DNA from: an uncultured Roseibium sp.
Lineage (GTDB): Bacteria; Pseudomonadota; Alphaproteobacteria; Rhizobiales; Stappiaceae
Direction: 5' to 3'
DNA length: 64,000 nucleotides
NCBI RefSeq assembly: GCF_947499295.1
Contig: NZ_CANMNP010000004.1
Location: 276,391 to 340,390, forward strand
This document shows, in pieces, positions 44,616 through 54,403 of this stretch. Every line of letters starts with the position of its first letter. Positions within the stretch are counted from its first letter, which is position 1. Under the pieces are notes generated by a model, which made no database searches, had not been told where the DNA came from, and saw only the letters and a program-made list of their open reading frames with translations. Made by a program: the position numbers and the translations under genes.

Positions 44616-45896
44616 TCAGCCGATGAACCATTTCATCGGGACCGTGATGATGCTCGGGAACGCAACGAAGAGTGCGAGGAGCACCAGATATGCAGCGATG
44701 AAAGGCCAAGAGCCTTTGACCGCCGCTGACATCGGCACACGGCCGACGCCGCAAACGACGTTCAGGACAGTTCCAACTGGAGGTGTGATCAGTCCGATGG
44801 AGCAGTTGATGACGAACATCAAACCGAAATAGACAGGGTCGATGTTGGCCAACTTGACCACTGGCATAAGCAGTGGCACCAGGATGAGGATAGTTGGTGA
44901 CAGATCCATCACCATGCCGACACACAGCACCAATATCATGATGACGGCCATCAGCAGGCGCGGATTCTCGACCAACGGTCCTAGCAAGGTCGCAAGTTGT
45001 TGCGGCAGTTGCGCAACGGTGATGAGCCAAGCAGCCACCATGGCGCAGCCGACCAGAAACATCACCATGGCCGTTGAACGGCCTGCATTCACGAGTATCT
45101 GGAAGAAACCCCGCAGCGTCATCTCCCGGTAGATCACTGTAGAGACAAGGATCGCGTAGACGGCTGCGACCACCGCGGCTTCCGTAGGTGTAAAGACGCC
45201 AAAGCGAATGCCTCCGATGATGATAATCGGCAGAAACAACGCCCAGATGCCATCCTTGAAGGCGGCGATGCGTTCTTGGGCTGTTGCACGCTCGAGCGTC
45301 TCGACGTTTTCGCTCCGCATGAGCACATTCCAGACCAGCATTAATGCGAGGCCCATCATCAAGCCGGGGACAATGCCGCCCAGGAACAGGTTCTTGATTG
45401 AAATGTTTCCGGCAACTCCGATCAGGATGAGTGGCAAGGAAGGTGGGATCACGGGCGCAATGATCCCACCGGACGCAAGCAGGCCCACCGAACGGCCGCT
45501 GGGATAGCCAGCTTTTTGCATCATCGGATAGAGGATCGCGACCAGAGCCGCAGCGTCAGCGACAGCAGACCCTGACAGGCCCGCAAGAAGGATCGCCGTC
45601 AAAATGGCTACATACCCGAGACCACCACGCTTGTGACCGATCATGGAAACCGCCATGCGCACGATGCGCTTGGACAATCCGCCGGTGGACATCACTTCGC
45701 CGGCGACCAGGAAAAACGGAATTGCAAGCAGCGGAAAGCTGTCGACCCCATTGATGAGCGCCTGTGCCAGTATGTCGGCGCTGAACAGATTCAATTGAAG
45801 CATCAGTGCGATTGCTGCCAGAAGCAGGGCAAAAGCAACCGGTAACCCGAGAAGAATAGCGCCGATCAGGACACTCAGAAAAAGCAGGAGGGTCAA
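44616..45896 (-). CDS. dctM: TRAP transporter large permease DctM
   Basis: A 426-residue multi-pass permease: LLAIPFFLVAGEVMSTGGLS, LAGLSGSAVADAAALVAILY, GIIAPVIPPSLPLILIGVA and VMDLSPTILILVPLLMPV are DctM landmarks. It has about 11-12 helices. It overlaps the DctQ gene by 4 bp at the start and leads into dctP. It forms the translocator of the second TRAP system. Confidence 0.93.
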   Translation of the reverse strand: MTLLLFLSVLIGAILLGLPVAFALLLAAIALMLQLNLFSADILAQALINGVDSFPLLAIPFFLVAGEVMSTGGLSKRIVRMAVSMIGHKRGGLGYVAILTAILLAGLSGSAVADAAALVAILYPMMQKAGYPSGRSVGLLASGGIIAPVIPPSLPLILIGVAGNISIKNLFLGGIVPGLMMGLALMLVWNVLMRSENVETLERATAQERIAAFKDGIWALFLPIIIIGGIRFGVFTPTEAAVVAAVYAILVSTVIYREMTLRGFFQILVNAGRSTAMVMFLVGCAMVAAWLITVAQLPQQLATLLGPLVENPRLLMAVIMILVLCVGMVMDLSPTILILVPLLMPVVKLANIDPVYFGLMFVINCSIGLITPPVGTVLNVVCGVGRVPMSAAVKGSWPFIAAYLVLLALFVAFPSIITVPMKWFIG

Positions 45897-46381
45897 TGAT
45901 TTCCCCCCCGTTCTTCGTCGAAGTCGAGGGCGTCCGGGAAAAACACGCGCACAGCCGCAATGACGGTCATCAGAACGGCGGAGACAACACCGGCAAGATA
46001 AAACAGAGCGGACGGCAACCCGGTCAGTTGCGAAATGTTGTTCCAGTTTGCGTTCATCTGACGAAACGCACCCCAGAACAGCATGAGCACCGCAACCAGA
46101 ATGACGAGGTAGGCCAAGCGACGCAGAAAAGGCACAAGTTTGGGAAACAGCACTTCGGAAAATTCCGTTACCGCGAGATGCTCACTTCTGCGCAGAACCA
46201 CGGCCGCACCGAGCATGACAACCCACACCAGACCCAGTCGTGACAGCTCAACGGATGGTCGCAACCCGGAAGAAAAGCCGTATCGCAGGACCACGTTTGT
46301 GAATACCAGCACAATCATCGCCAGAAGCAGCGCTGCCATCATCCAGTCAACGAAGCGCCATAGCCACCGCCAATAAACCAA
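45893..46381 (-). CDS. dctQ: TRAP transporter small permease DctQ
   Basis: A 162-residue four-helix protein with WMMAALLLAMIVLVFTNVVL, RYGFSSGLRPSVELSRL and EHLAVTEFSEVLF typical of DctQ. A GTG at 46405 opens a longer frame, but GGGAGGAAAAA directly before TTG 46381 argues for the shorter product. It is the first gene of the dctQ-dctM-dctP operon. The promoter lies in the next 150 bp, where two LacI operators sit. Confidence 0.85.
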   Translation of the reverse strand: MVYWRWLWRFVDWMMAALLLAMIVLVFTNVVLRYGFSSGLRPSVELSRLGLVWVVMLGAAVVLRRSEHLAVTEFSEVLFPKLVPFLRRLAYLVILVAVLMLFWGAFRQMNANWNNISQLTGLPSALFYLAGVVSAVLMTVIAAVRVFFPDALDFDEERGGNH

Positions 46382-46426
46382 TTTTTCCTCCCGAAAATCG
46401 ATCACTCAAGTGCAAATTTGCCTTTA

Positions 46427-46462
46427 GGTTATCGATAACCTTATTATGTGTTATCGATAACA
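46427..46462. promoter_or_regulatory. Tandem LacI operators between dctQ and LacI
   Basis: GGTTATCGATAACC (46427-46440) and TGTTATCGATAACA (46449-46462) are two perfect palindromes with centres 22 bp apart, about two helical turns. This suits cooperative repression of the divergent promoters of the TRAP operon and of the LacI gene at 46536. Confidence 0.85.
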
Positions 46463-46535
46463 AAATGGATTGTCAACTCGACCAAGACAGTTATTTTGTC
46501 ACACTGAGGATGGGCACCTGGGCTGGAGGAAAAAT

Positions 46536-47528
46536 ATGGTCACGCTCGAGGACGTTGCCAAATTGGCGAATGTCAGCACCATGACTGTTTCGAAGGTATT
46601 GCGGGGTACCGGCGCTATCTCCAAGCAGACACGAACACGCGTTTTCGAAGCCGCTGACAAGCTTGGCTATGTGCCGAATCGGCTCGCAGGCTCGCTCAGT
46701 GCCCGCAAGAGCATGTTGGTTGCGGTGCTGATCCCTTCGATAGCTGACACGGTATACGCCGAGATCATAAGCAGCCTGCATAGCCTCCTGGATCAGGCTT
46801 CGCTCTCAATCTTTATTGCGGAAAGTCTCATGGATCCCGAGGTGGAAGAACGCCAGATCCAAGAACTTCTAAGCTTGCGACCGGCGTTTCTGGTACGCAG
46901 CGGAGGTATCGCCTCCACCCAGCGCACAAAAATGCTGCTTCAGCGGTTCGGTGTTCCTCACATTCAAATCTGGGATGGAGATGATCCGCAGGGACAGGCC
47001 ACTGTCGGCCCATCGCATATTGAAGCAGGAAAAATTGCGGCAAGTCACTTCCTGGAGCTTGGGCTACGCAAGGTCGCTTACATAGGAGCGGAAACCCATA
47101 AAGACATTTGTGCATCCCGGCGCATGGAAAGTTTCATAGGTGACATGACGGCAGCCGGTGCGGAAACGCGCGTTCTAACGGAACCCGACCTTCCGCGTCA
47201 GGCAGAGAGTGGAGAGCTTCTAACACACCGCCTTCTTGAAGACGGATTGCAAGTCGATGGGATTTTTTATCTGAATGATGCAATGGCTATCGGAGGATTG
47301 AGATTCCTCCTAAAGGCAGGCCTTCGAGTGCCTGAAGATGTTCGGGTTATGGGCTTCAACGGAACATCGAGAGAACAGACGATCAACACAAGACTGACAA
47401 CAATCAGCACAAATGGTCACGCGCTCGGGCAGACAGTTGCGAAAACCATTCTTGAAAACATCGGCGGCCAATTGCCGACAAGCCGCACTCTTTGCCCTGT
47501 TACGCTGGATTTAGGCAACACCACCTAG
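46536..47528 (+). CDS. LacI-family regulator of the second TRAP system
   Basis: A 330-residue LacI protein with helix-turn-helix VTLEDVAKLANVSTMTVSKV and a PBP-like effector domain (LVAVLIPSIADTVYAEIISS, RFGVPHIQIWDGDDPQG, GLRVPEDVRVMGFNGTS). Its effector domain belongs to the same gluconate-repressor branch as the other regulators. TGGAGGAAAAAT before ATG 46536 sets the start; 46470 extends over the operators. It likely regulates the divergent TRAP operon and itself. Confidence 0.9.
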   Translation: MVTLEDVAKLANVSTMTVSKVLRGTGAISKQTRTRVFEAADKLGYVPNRLAGSLSARKSMLVAVLIPSIADTVYAEIISSLHSLLDQASLSIFIAESLMDPEVEERQIQELLSLRPAFLVRSGGIASTQRTKMLLQRFGVPHIQIWDGDDPQGQATVGPSHIEAGKIAASHFLELGLRKVAYIGAETHKDICASRRMESFIGDMTAAGAETRVLTEPDLPRQAESGELLTHRLLEDGLQVDGIFYLNDAMAIGGLRFLLKAGLRVPEDVRVMGFNGTSREQTINTRLTTISTNGHALGQTVAKTILENIGGQLPTSRTLCPVTLDLGNTT

Positions 47529-47547
47529 TCAGCCAGTTCACGCAACA

Positions 47548-48573
47548 TCAAACCGTATCGCCTGCGACAAGCGTGAATCCGACATCAGAGACGGGCTCGA
47601 GCAGGTCGCCATTGATCCGCAAGAGCAGTTTTTCAGCAGCGAGCTGTCCGATGCGGAGGTGATTAACCTGAACCGTCGTCAGCCGATACGGCAAGACAGA
47701 GGCAATCGGCAATTCGCCCCAACCCGCAATTCCAAGGTCCCCCGGTATGGAGATTTTCTGTGCCTCGCAGAATTGGACCGCACCCACCGCCATATTGTCG
47801 TTCTGAAAGAAAACAACCTCTACAGACGGGTCCGCAGACAGAAGCTGCTCCGTTCCATAATAGCCGGGGTAAAACCCGGGAATGTCGTTCAGGCACAGCT
47901 GTTTTGTCAGGCGGCCACCGCCATCTTCGATAGCTTTCGCATACCCGTGAAGCCGCGCTGTCGCGGCATTCGCCGTGTCGTGAGACGTGCCCACATACCC
48001 GAAACGCTGATAGCCCTTGGACAACAGAAAACGGCCCATATCATAACCGCTGTCAAAGTGGTTCAGGCCGACGCACATGTCGATCGGACTTGAATTCAGA
48101 TCCCAGATTTCGACAAGCGGCACACCGGCCCCGGCGAGCAGTTGCAAGGCTCTTGGCGTATGGGCCCGGCCGGTCAGAATCAGACCTGCCGGCTGCCAAG
48201 ACAACACAGTCTCAACCCAGCTTTCCTCCTCGGCCAAAACATGCTGCGTCATGCCCAGAACAGTCTGATGATTGAAGCTCACCAGTTTCCGGTCGATTCC
48301 TTCCAGAACGTGTGTGAATACCTCGTTGCCCAGGTCGGGAATGCTCACTCCGATAAAGGTCGATTTTTTGTCACCGGCAAAGACGGTCGCCAGTCTGTTG
48401 GGCAGATACCCGAGCCGCTCGACTTCCGCCAAAACCTTGACGCGTGTCTTTTCGGAAAAACCACCTTCATCTCTGAGGACACGACTGGCAGTCATCTTGG
48501 ATACACCTGCCGCTCTGGCGACTTCGGCAAGGCTTACTTTATTGTTTTTGCTGGAAATTTTCTGCTCTGGCAA
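47548..48573 (-). CDS. LacI-family regulator of the tandem CUT2 importers
   Basis: A 341-residue LacI protein: SLAEVARAAGVSKMTASRVL as helix-turn-helix, then LGYLPNRLATVFAGDKKST and an effector domain with YFGYVGT-like wording. Its recognition helix has Lys-Met where the idonate regulators have Val/Thr-Met, matching a different operator core (ACCGGT) found next to it. No ATG is available; the start appears to be TTG at 48573, and the GTTACCGGTAAC operator falls in its leader. The start is therefore uncertain. It is divergent from the ABC operon. Confidence 0.88.
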   Translation of the reverse strand: MPEQKISSKNNKVSLAEVARAAGVSKMTASRVLRDEGGFSEKTRVKVLAEVERLGYLPNRLATVFAGDKKSTFIGVSIPDLGNEVFTHVLEGIDRKLVSFNHQTVLGMTQHVLAEEESWVETVLSWQPAGLILTGRAHTPRALQLLAGAGVPLVEIWDLNSSPIDMCVGLNHFDSGYDMGRFLLSKGYQRFGYVGTSHDTANAATARLHGYAKAIEDGGGRLTKQLCLNDIPGFYPGYYGTEQLLSADPSVEVVFFQNDNMAVGAVQFCEAQKISIPGDLGIAGWGELPIASVLPYRLTTVQVNHLRIGQLAAEKLLLRINGDLLEPVSDVGFTLVAGDTV

Positions 48574-48578
48574 AATTT

Positions 48579-48649
48579 AAGTTACCGGTAACTTTTTTGA
48601 TTGACTTCACTATATGACGAGTCAATGATAATGCCACGTTACCGGTAAC
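48579..48649. promoter_or_regulatory. Paired ACCGGT-type LacI operators
   Basis: AAGTTACCGGTAACTT (48579-48594, perfect 16-bp palindrome) and GTTACCGGTAAC (48638-48649) flank a TTGACT (48601-48606) and TATA-like sequence between the divergent LacI and ABC genes. The centres are 57 bp apart, allowing looping. They differ from the idonate sites in the two central bases. Confidence 0.8.
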
Positions 48650-48703
48650 TCAATGTCTGTCTTGGGAGAAGATGCACAGTCCGGTCGCGGCGGGAGGAAG
48701 ATA

Positions 48704-50212
48704 GTGCCAGGCAGTTTACAAAACCGGCTGTTCTTTGACGGCATCCAAAAGCATTTCGGCGGGACCTACGCCGTTCGGGACGTTTCACTTGCTGTCGACC
48801 GGGGTGAAATCGTCGCGCTTTTGGGCGAGAATGGTGCCGGCAAATCAACACTCATCAAGATCCTCGGTGGCATTCACAAACCCGACGCAGGGCGCGTTTT
48901 GATTGACGGCGAGCCTTACGAGCATCGCCCGGGTGGTTTCGGACAACGCCAATCTGTCGCCTTCATCCACCAGGATCTGGGCATGATCGAGTGGATGACA
49001 GTTGCCGAGAACATGTCTCTTGCGCTTGGCTTTTCCAAAAAACTCGGTCTGATCAATTGGGGCAACGCAGAAAATTTCGCTGCTGAAGCCCTTAAGAAAG
49101 TCGGTTGCGATTTCGATCCAACAACCCGGGTGCAGGACCTTTCCAGAACGGAGAAGTCCCTAGTGGCGATTGCCCGTGCCCTTGCGGTCGATTGTGATTT
49201 CCTTGTTCTGGACGAACCGACCGCTTCACTTCCGGCAGATGAGGTCAACCGCCTGTTCAATGCACTCAGGCCGCTTCGCGAACGCGGTGTCGGCATGATC
49301 TATGTGTCCCACAGGCTGGATGAGATTTTCCAGATCGCCGACCGTGTTGCGGTTCTTCGAGACGGTGTGCTTGTTGGCGTACGGGCCATTCAGCACACGA
49401 CAACCGAAGAACTCGTTCACATGATTGTCGGGCGAAAGACCCGTCAGGTCAGCAAACTTGCCGAAGCACCGGGGAAACCGGTCCTCAGCGTGGCGAACCT
49501 GAAAACGCACAATGCAGGTCCGGTTGATTTCACCCTGCACCAGAACGAGTTGGTCGGACTGGTCGGATTGCGCGGCGCGGGACACGAGCAGATTGCCAGG
49601 GCCCTTTATGGCATGGAAGATCATGAAGGCAAGGTTGTTCTGAACGGTCAGGGAACCCCGGACCTGCGCAACACCAAAACAGCGCTTGATTCCGGCATTG
49701 GTCTGGTCGCCCGCGACCGCACCGAGGAATCCGTTGCCCTTCCCCTCACCATTCGCGAGAACACGTTCTTGAACCCGGCGTCGACCGGGCGGGGCCTCTT
49801 GTCTTTCCTGTCACCGGACAAGGAAACAAAAATGGCGGAGGCGATCGGCCGGGAAGTCGCTCTGAGCCCCAACGACCAGTCGCTCGCCATTGAAGCACTT
49901 TCAGGCGGCAACCAGCAAAAGGTTGTGATTGCAAGGTGGCTGGCGACAAAACGCAAGCTGCTGATCTGCGAAGATCCGACAGCCGGTGTCGATGTCGGCG
50001 CCAAGGCGGAAATCTATGCGCTATTGAACAAGGCACTTCGCGAAGGTGTCGGGCTTTTGCTTGTGTCAACAGATTTTGAAGAAGTCGCAACGATCTGCCA
50101 TCGCGCCATCGTTTTCAGTCAGGGCAAGATTGTTGAAGAACTCTCGGGCACCAAACTGTCCACGGAAAACCTGATTCAAGCGGCTTCGGCCAGCAACGCC
50201 GCAGCTGCCTAA
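48704..50212 (+). CDS. Sugar ABC transporter ATPase (RbsA/MglA type, two ATPase domains)
   Basis: A 502-residue double ATPase, the CUT2 standard. The first domain has Walker A GENGAGKST, VFIHQDLG-like QDL motif and LDEPTASLPADEV. The second lacks a perfect Walker A, as is usual for RbsA-type second domains (LVGLRGAGHEQIARAL, LSGGNQQKVVIARWL, CEDPTAGVDVGAK). GGGAGG six bases before GTG 48704 sets the start over ATG 48653. It is the first gene of a transport operon divergent from the LacI regulator and likely powers the 50224 permease. Confidence 0.92.
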   Translation: MPGSLQNRLFFDGIQKHFGGTYAVRDVSLAVDRGEIVALLGENGAGKSTLIKILGGIHKPDAGRVLIDGEPYEHRPGGFGQRQSVAFIHQDLGMIEWMTVAENMSLALGFSKKLGLINWGNAENFAAEALKKVGCDFDPTTRVQDLSRTEKSLVAIARALAVDCDFLVLDEPTASLPADEVNRLFNALRPLRERGVGMIYVSHRLDEIFQIADRVAVLRDGVLVGVRAIQHTTTEELVHMIVGRKTRQVSKLAEAPGKPVLSVANLKTHNAGPVDFTLHQNELVGLVGLRGAGHEQIARALYGMEDHEGKVVLNGQGTPDLRNTKTALDSGIGLVARDRTEESVALPLTIRENTFLNPASTGRGLLSFLSPDKETKMAEAIGREVALSPNDQSLAIEALSGGNQQKVVIARWLATKRKLLICEDPTAGVDVGAKAEIYALLNKALREGVGLLLVSTDFEEVATICHRAIVFSQGKIVEELSGTKLSTENLIQAASASNAAAA

Positions 50213-50223
50213 GGATAAGACAC

Positions 50224-51246
50224 ATGCAATCTCTTGAATCCAATGCACTGGAGCCAACCAAGGCGGAAATGGAAGGCCTGTCCCTGCGCAGCAGGCTTTT
50301 CAGGCTCCTGCCCGTCTACGGGCTCGTGATCCTGACCCTGTTGCTTATCCTGCTGTTTTCGATCCTTTTGCCACGGACATTTCCGACACTATTGAACCTG
50401 CGTGCGATCATCTCCGATAAAGCCATTATCGCGCTTTTGTCTCTTGGTGCAATGATCCCGATGGCGGCTGGACGGATCGACCTGACGGTCGGTTATGGCA
50501 TCGTGCTCTGGCATATTCTGGCGATCAGCCTGCAAACCATGTTCGGCATCCCCTGGCCGGCCGCGGTCATGATCGTTCTGATGCTCGGCGCAATGACCGG
50601 CTTCTTCAACGGGCTGCTCGTGGAAGTCGCCAAGATCGACAGTTTCATCGCAACACTCGGTACCGGAACGGTTCTCTATGCGATTGCGCTTTGGCATACA
50701 GGTGGACGCCAGGTGGTCGGTGTATTGCCGGAAGGGTTTTATGCGGTGAACGGAACGTTCGTGTTCGGTCTGCCGATCACGGGATTTTACGTGCTTGCCA
50801 TCACAATCGCCATGTGGCTGGTGCTCGAATACACACCGATTGGCCGATACCTTTATGCCATCGGCGCCAACCAGCGTGCTGCGCAGCTGAACGGCATTCC
50901 CACACGTAAATACGTCATCGGATCCTTCATGGCATCTGGAATGATGACCGCGCTCGCTGGCGTGTTGCTGGCCTCAAAGCTTCGGATTGGTCAGGCGAGT
51001 GTCGGACTTGAATTCCTGCTGCCGGCGCTGGTCGGTGCATTCCTTGGATCGACAACCATCAAACCCGGCCGGGTCAATGTTTGGGGCACCGTTGTCGGTG
51101 TTGCCATCCTGGCTGTCGGGATCTCCGGCATCCAGCAGTTCGGCGGATCTTTCTGGGTTGAGCCACTCTTCAATGGCGTGACCCTGCTGATCGCAATCGG
51201 CATTGCCGGCTATGCGCAACGCCGCAAAGGCGCTGCGAAAAAATAA
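50224..51246 (+). CDS. Sugar ABC transporter permease (RbsC type)
   Basis: A 340-residue CUT2 permease with about nine to ten helices: VILTLLLILLFSILLP, ALLSLGAMIPMAAGRIDLTV and the RbsC wording IGRYLYAIGANQRAAQLNGI (the cytosolic coupling region). It follows the ATPase by 11 bp and precedes the substrate-binding gene by 23 bp, so it is the channel of the first importer. Confidence 0.92.
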   Translation: MQSLESNALEPTKAEMEGLSLRSRLFRLLPVYGLVILTLLLILLFSILLPRTFPTLLNLRAIISDKAIIALLSLGAMIPMAAGRIDLTVGYGIVLWHILAISLQTMFGIPWPAAVMIVLMLGAMTGFFNGLLVEVAKIDSFIATLGTGTVLYAIALWHTGGRQVVGVLPEGFYAVNGTFVFGLPITGFYVLAITIAMWLVLEYTPIGRYLYAIGANQRAAQLNGIPTRKYVIGSFMASGMMTALAGVLLASKLRIGQASVGLEFLLPALVGAFLGSTTIKPGRVNVWGTVVGVAILAVGISGIQQFGGSFWVEPLFNGVTLLIAIGIAGYAQRRKGAAKK

Positions 51247-51269
51247 GAATTTTGCAAAGGGAGGATAGA

Positions 51270-52319
51270 ATGCAAAAGCGTGATTTTCTGAAGACCATTT
51301 TGGCAACGACAATGCTTGCCGGTTCCGTGTTGCCTGCATTTGCAGAAACCGCATGGGACGGCCCAACAAGCGGCCCTGCGGGCGCGGATGGCAAAACCAT
51401 CGTGGTGGTTGCGGCCGACCTCAAAAACGGCGGCATCCTGGGCGTGACCAATGGTGTTGAAGAGGCAGCCGACAAGATCGGCTGGGAGGTCCGCGTCCTG
51501 GACGGCGCTGGCTCTATCCAGGGCCGGACCGCCGCTATCGGTCAAGCGCTGGCACTTCAGCCCGACGGGATCGTCATCAACGGTTTTGACGCTGTTGAAC
51601 AGCAGGCCGCGCTTGAGGGGGTCGTGACGGCAGATATTCCAATGGTGGCCTGGCACTCCGGTCCGAAGATCGGCTGCGACGCTCCGGGAGGCATTTTCGC
51701 AAATATCTCGACCGATGCGATGACCGTTTCCGAAGTCGCTGCAAACTGGGCGATCGACGATGGGGGCAAGGATATCGGTGTCATCATTTTCACCGATTCC
51801 ACGTATCAGATCGCGATCGACAAGGCTGACCGGCTGAAGGAGACCGTTGAAGCTGCGGGTGGCAAGGTTCTGGAATATGTCGACACCCCAATTGCCGACA
51901 CATCGACCCGTATGGGACCGCTCACCACAAGTCTCTTGCAGAAATACGGAGACAGCTGGACCCATGCGCTCGCGATTAATGATCTCTATTTCGATTTCAT
52001 GGGGCCGGCACTGACGTCTGCCGGAATTTCCGCAGCTGACGGGCCGCAGGCGGGCTCTGCCGGAGACGGTTCGGAAGCCGCTTTCCAACGTATTCGGACC
52101 GGCGGCTATCAGACGATCACCGTTGCTGAACCGCTCAACCTGCAGGGTTGGCAGCTTGTCGACGAGTTGAACCGTGCCGTACAAGGACAGCCTTGTTCCG
52201 GTTACGTGACTTCTCCTGCCCTTGTGACCAAAGAAGGGCTTGAGAAGATGGGCGACAGCAACTCCTTCGATCCCGATACGCCTTATCGTGAGGCTTACGC
52301 CGCCATCTGGGGCAAGTAA
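51270..52319 (+). CDS. Sugar ABC transporter substrate-binding protein (importer 1)
   Basis: A 349-residue exported PBP with signal FLKTILATTMLAGSVLPAFA. The periplasmic-binding type I fold shows IVVVAADLKNGGILGVTNGV, LQPDGIVINGFDAVEQQAAL and DIGVIIFTDSTYQIAIDKAD. GGGAGG before ATG 51270 sets the start. It is the last gene of the first importer and is followed by a stable hairpin that may protect its transcript. The sugar is unknown; a five- or six-carbon sugar or polyol is typical of this class. Confidence 0.9.
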   Translation: MQKRDFLKTILATTMLAGSVLPAFAETAWDGPTSGPAGADGKTIVVVAADLKNGGILGVTNGVEEAADKIGWEVRVLDGAGSIQGRTAAIGQALALQPDGIVINGFDAVEQQAALEGVVTADIPMVAWHSGPKIGCDAPGGIFANISTDAMTVSEVAANWAIDDGGKDIGVIIFTDSTYQIAIDKADRLKETVEAAGGKVLEYVDTPIADTSTRMGPLTTSLLQKYGDSWTHALAINDLYFDFMGPALTSAGISAADGPQAGSAGDGSEAAFQRIRTGGYQTITVAEPLNLQGWQLVDELNRAVQGQPCSGYVTSPALVTKEGLEKMGDSNSFDPDTPYREAYAAIWGK

Positions 52320-52333
52320 GCACTCACAAAGCG

Positions 52334-52361
52334 GGTCGCCTGACGCAGCCGCCAGGCGACC
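52334..52361. terminator. Intercistronic stem-loop between the two importers
   Basis: GGTCGCCTG (52334-52342) pairs perfectly with CAGGCGACC (52353-52361) around a 10-nt loop. There is no U-tract. It lies right after the abundant binding-protein gene, the usual spot for an RNA-stabilising or partial termination hairpin. Confidence 0.5.
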
Positions 52362-52455
52362 TGCTGACAACCGAGCAAAGCTAATAACTGAAGGTCTTTT
52401 TTGCCGTGGTGCTACCGCGGGCAGGAAAGATTTGTCCAAAACTCAGGGTGGAACA

Positions 52456-53229
52456 ATGTCTTCGGACAACAAAGATGCAGAACCCTTGGTCGTCATGCGC
52501 AACATCTCCAAGCGATTTGGCGGCGTGCAGGCGCTCTCGCAAGTCAACCTGGACGCTTACGCAGGCGAAGTTCTTGCGATTGTCGGCGACAACGGTGCCG
52601 GCAAATCGACGCTGATCAAAATTCTCACTGGGGTCTATCAACCGACCGAGGGCGAAATATTCGTTGGCGGGGAAAAACTCGTCATGAACAGTCACTCCGA
52701 TGCAATCGATCAGGGTATCGATGCGGTTTATCAGACACTGGCTCTTGCCGACCACCTTGATCCAGCCGCGAACATGTTTCTCGGAAACGAGCTCACCCGT
52801 TCGTTCCTCGGCATCCCCACGCTCGACAACAAGAAGATGCGCACCGAAACGGAGCGCGTGCTGTTTGAGCGTCTAGGTGTGCGTTTGCGTTCGCTCGATG
52901 TTCCCACGGCAAGCCTGTCCGGAGGTCAGCGACAGGCAGTGGCCATCGCGCGCGCTGTCTATCACGAGGGCCTTCGGGTCCTCGTGATGGATGAACCGAC
53001 CGCAGCTCTTGGACCGCAGGAGACTGCACGTACGCTGAAACTCATCAAGACACTGAAAGAACAGGGACTGGTGGTCATTCTGATTTCCCATTCCCTGGAC
53101 GACGTTTTTGAAGTCGCCGATCGCGTCCATGTCCAGCGCCGCGGCAAATGTGCCGGTGTGGTCAAGGTGGCCGACAGTTCCCAACAGGATGTGCTGGGAC
53201 TGATCGTCGGTGCGGAAGAAGCGGCTTAG
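52456..53229 (+). CDS. Sugar ABC ATPase, single-domain FrcA type
   Basis: A 257-residue ATPase with one domain only: GDNGAGKST, LADHLDPAANMFLGNE, LSGGQRQAVAIARA, VMDEPTAAL. It lacks the second RbsA-like half, as in the Sinorhizobium fructose importer ATPase FrcA. AGGGTGG before ATG 52456 is used; the open frame extends upstream into the preceding substrate-binding gene. It serves the downstream FrcC-like permease. Confidence 0.9.
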   Translation: MSSDNKDAEPLVVMRNISKRFGGVQALSQVNLDAYAGEVLAIVGDNGAGKSTLIKILTGVYQPTEGEIFVGGEKLVMNSHSDAIDQGIDAVYQTLALADHLDPAANMFLGNELTRSFLGIPTLDNKKMRTETERVLFERLGVRLRSLDVPTASLSGGQRQAVAIARAVYHEGLRVLVMDEPTAALGPQETARTLKLIKTLKEQGLVVILISHSLDDVFEVADRVHVQRRGKCAGVVKVADSSQQDVLGLIVGAEEAA

Positions 53230-53238
53230 GAGGCCAAG

Positions 53239-54366
53239 ATGGCAACAACCACTCATCCAGGAACACCGATGAAGCTTTCAGAGCGCATCGAACCGTTCCT
53301 GGCCATTATCGGCCCGATGGTCATGATTTTGGCCATACTTCTCTTCATGGGCGTCGCGGAACCAGCCCGGTATTTCAGGCTTTCGAACCTGAACCTGATC
53401 CTTTTGGACGCTGCGCTCTACATGCCGATGGCGATGGCGATGACGTTCGTCATCACCCAGCGAGGCATCGACCTTTCCATTGGCTCGATCGCAGCCCTGT
53501 CGAGCATCGTGATGGCGTTCCTGATCAAGCAATATGGATTTTCCACGCCTATCGCGATTGCATTTGCACTGATGCTCGGAGCCCTGTTCGGCCTGATAAA
53601 CGGTCTGGTCATCACCAAATTCAAGGTGCCTGACCTGATCGGTACATTGGCCATGGATCTTGTCTATCGCGGACTTGCTCTTGTCATCGCCAAGGGCCTC
53701 GTGCTTGCCAGATTTCCGGATCTTATGACCGACATCGGCAGGGGACAGATCCCTGGGTTTATTCCGGTACCGGTGGTCATTGGTCTTTTGACGATGGCGC
53801 TTGGCTACTGGCTGCTGAAGAAAACCTATTTCGGCCGCTACACGGTCGCGATCGGCTCCAACCCGGAAGCAGCTGAAATGACCGGGATCGCGGTCGATCG
53901 CTACAAAATTTATGCCTATGTTCTTATGGGTGCTTCCGCAGCGCTCGCCGGCGTTATGCTGACAGGCAAGTTGAACGCCATCCAGGCGACTTCCGCCCCT
54001 TATTTCAACCTTCATGTCATTGCGGCTGTTGTCGTTGGCGGAACGTCTCTCTTTGGCGGGCGAGCTTCCATGCTCGGTTCACTGGCAGGTGTTCTGCTTC
54101 TGTCGATGATGATCAACGCCCTGGTCACGCTCAGGATCGAATTCTTTTGGCAGTCCGTTGCCTCCGGGGTTGTGATTGTTTCGTCGGTGGCACTCTACAC
54201 CTGGCTTCAAAAGAAGGACCGTGACGGGGCCAAAGGTTTCGTGGCCGGTTTGACGACGCCGGAAAGCCTCAGGCTGCTGCGGCTGTGCGGCCTGATCGGT
54301 GGAGGACTGTTGCTTCTACTTCTCATTGGATCTCTGCTTTCCGGCGCACCCGTTGCCAGTGGTTGA
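53239..54366 (+). CDS. Sugar ABC permease, FrcC/RbsC type
   Basis: A 375-residue CUT2 permease: LYMPMAMAMTFVITQRGIDL, LSSIVMAFLIKQYGF, the coupling motif AIGSNPEAAEMTGI and VIAAVVVGGTSLFGGRASML. It resembles FrcC by length and by its single-ATPase partner. It starts 9 bases after the ATPase and is followed by the substrate-binding gene. Confidence 0.9.
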   Translation: MATTTHPGTPMKLSERIEPFLAIIGPMVMILAILLFMGVAEPARYFRLSNLNLILLDAALYMPMAMAMTFVITQRGIDLSIGSIAALSSIVMAFLIKQYGFSTPIAIAFALMLGALFGLINGLVITKFKVPDLIGTLAMDLVYRGLALVIAKGLVLARFPDLMTDIGRGQIPGFIPVPVVIGLLTMALGYWLLKKTYFGRYTVAIGSNPEAAEMTGIAVDRYKIYAYVLMGASAALAGVMLTGKLNAIQATSAPYFNLHVIAAVVVGGTSLFGGRASMLGSLAGVLLLSMMINALVTLRIEFFWQSVASGVVIVSSVALYTWLQKKDRDGAKGFVAGLTTPESLRLLRLCGLIGGGLLLLLLIGSLLSGAPVASG

Positions 54367-54403
54367 GATCCCTTACCGCGGCATTCATCACAGGGAGGAA
54401 AAG

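Noticed and set aside
43615..45030. Upstream extension of the second DctP to 471 residues
   Set aside because: The added part lies antisense-like over the DctM gene frame, and the strong ribosome-binding site and signal peptide support 44598.
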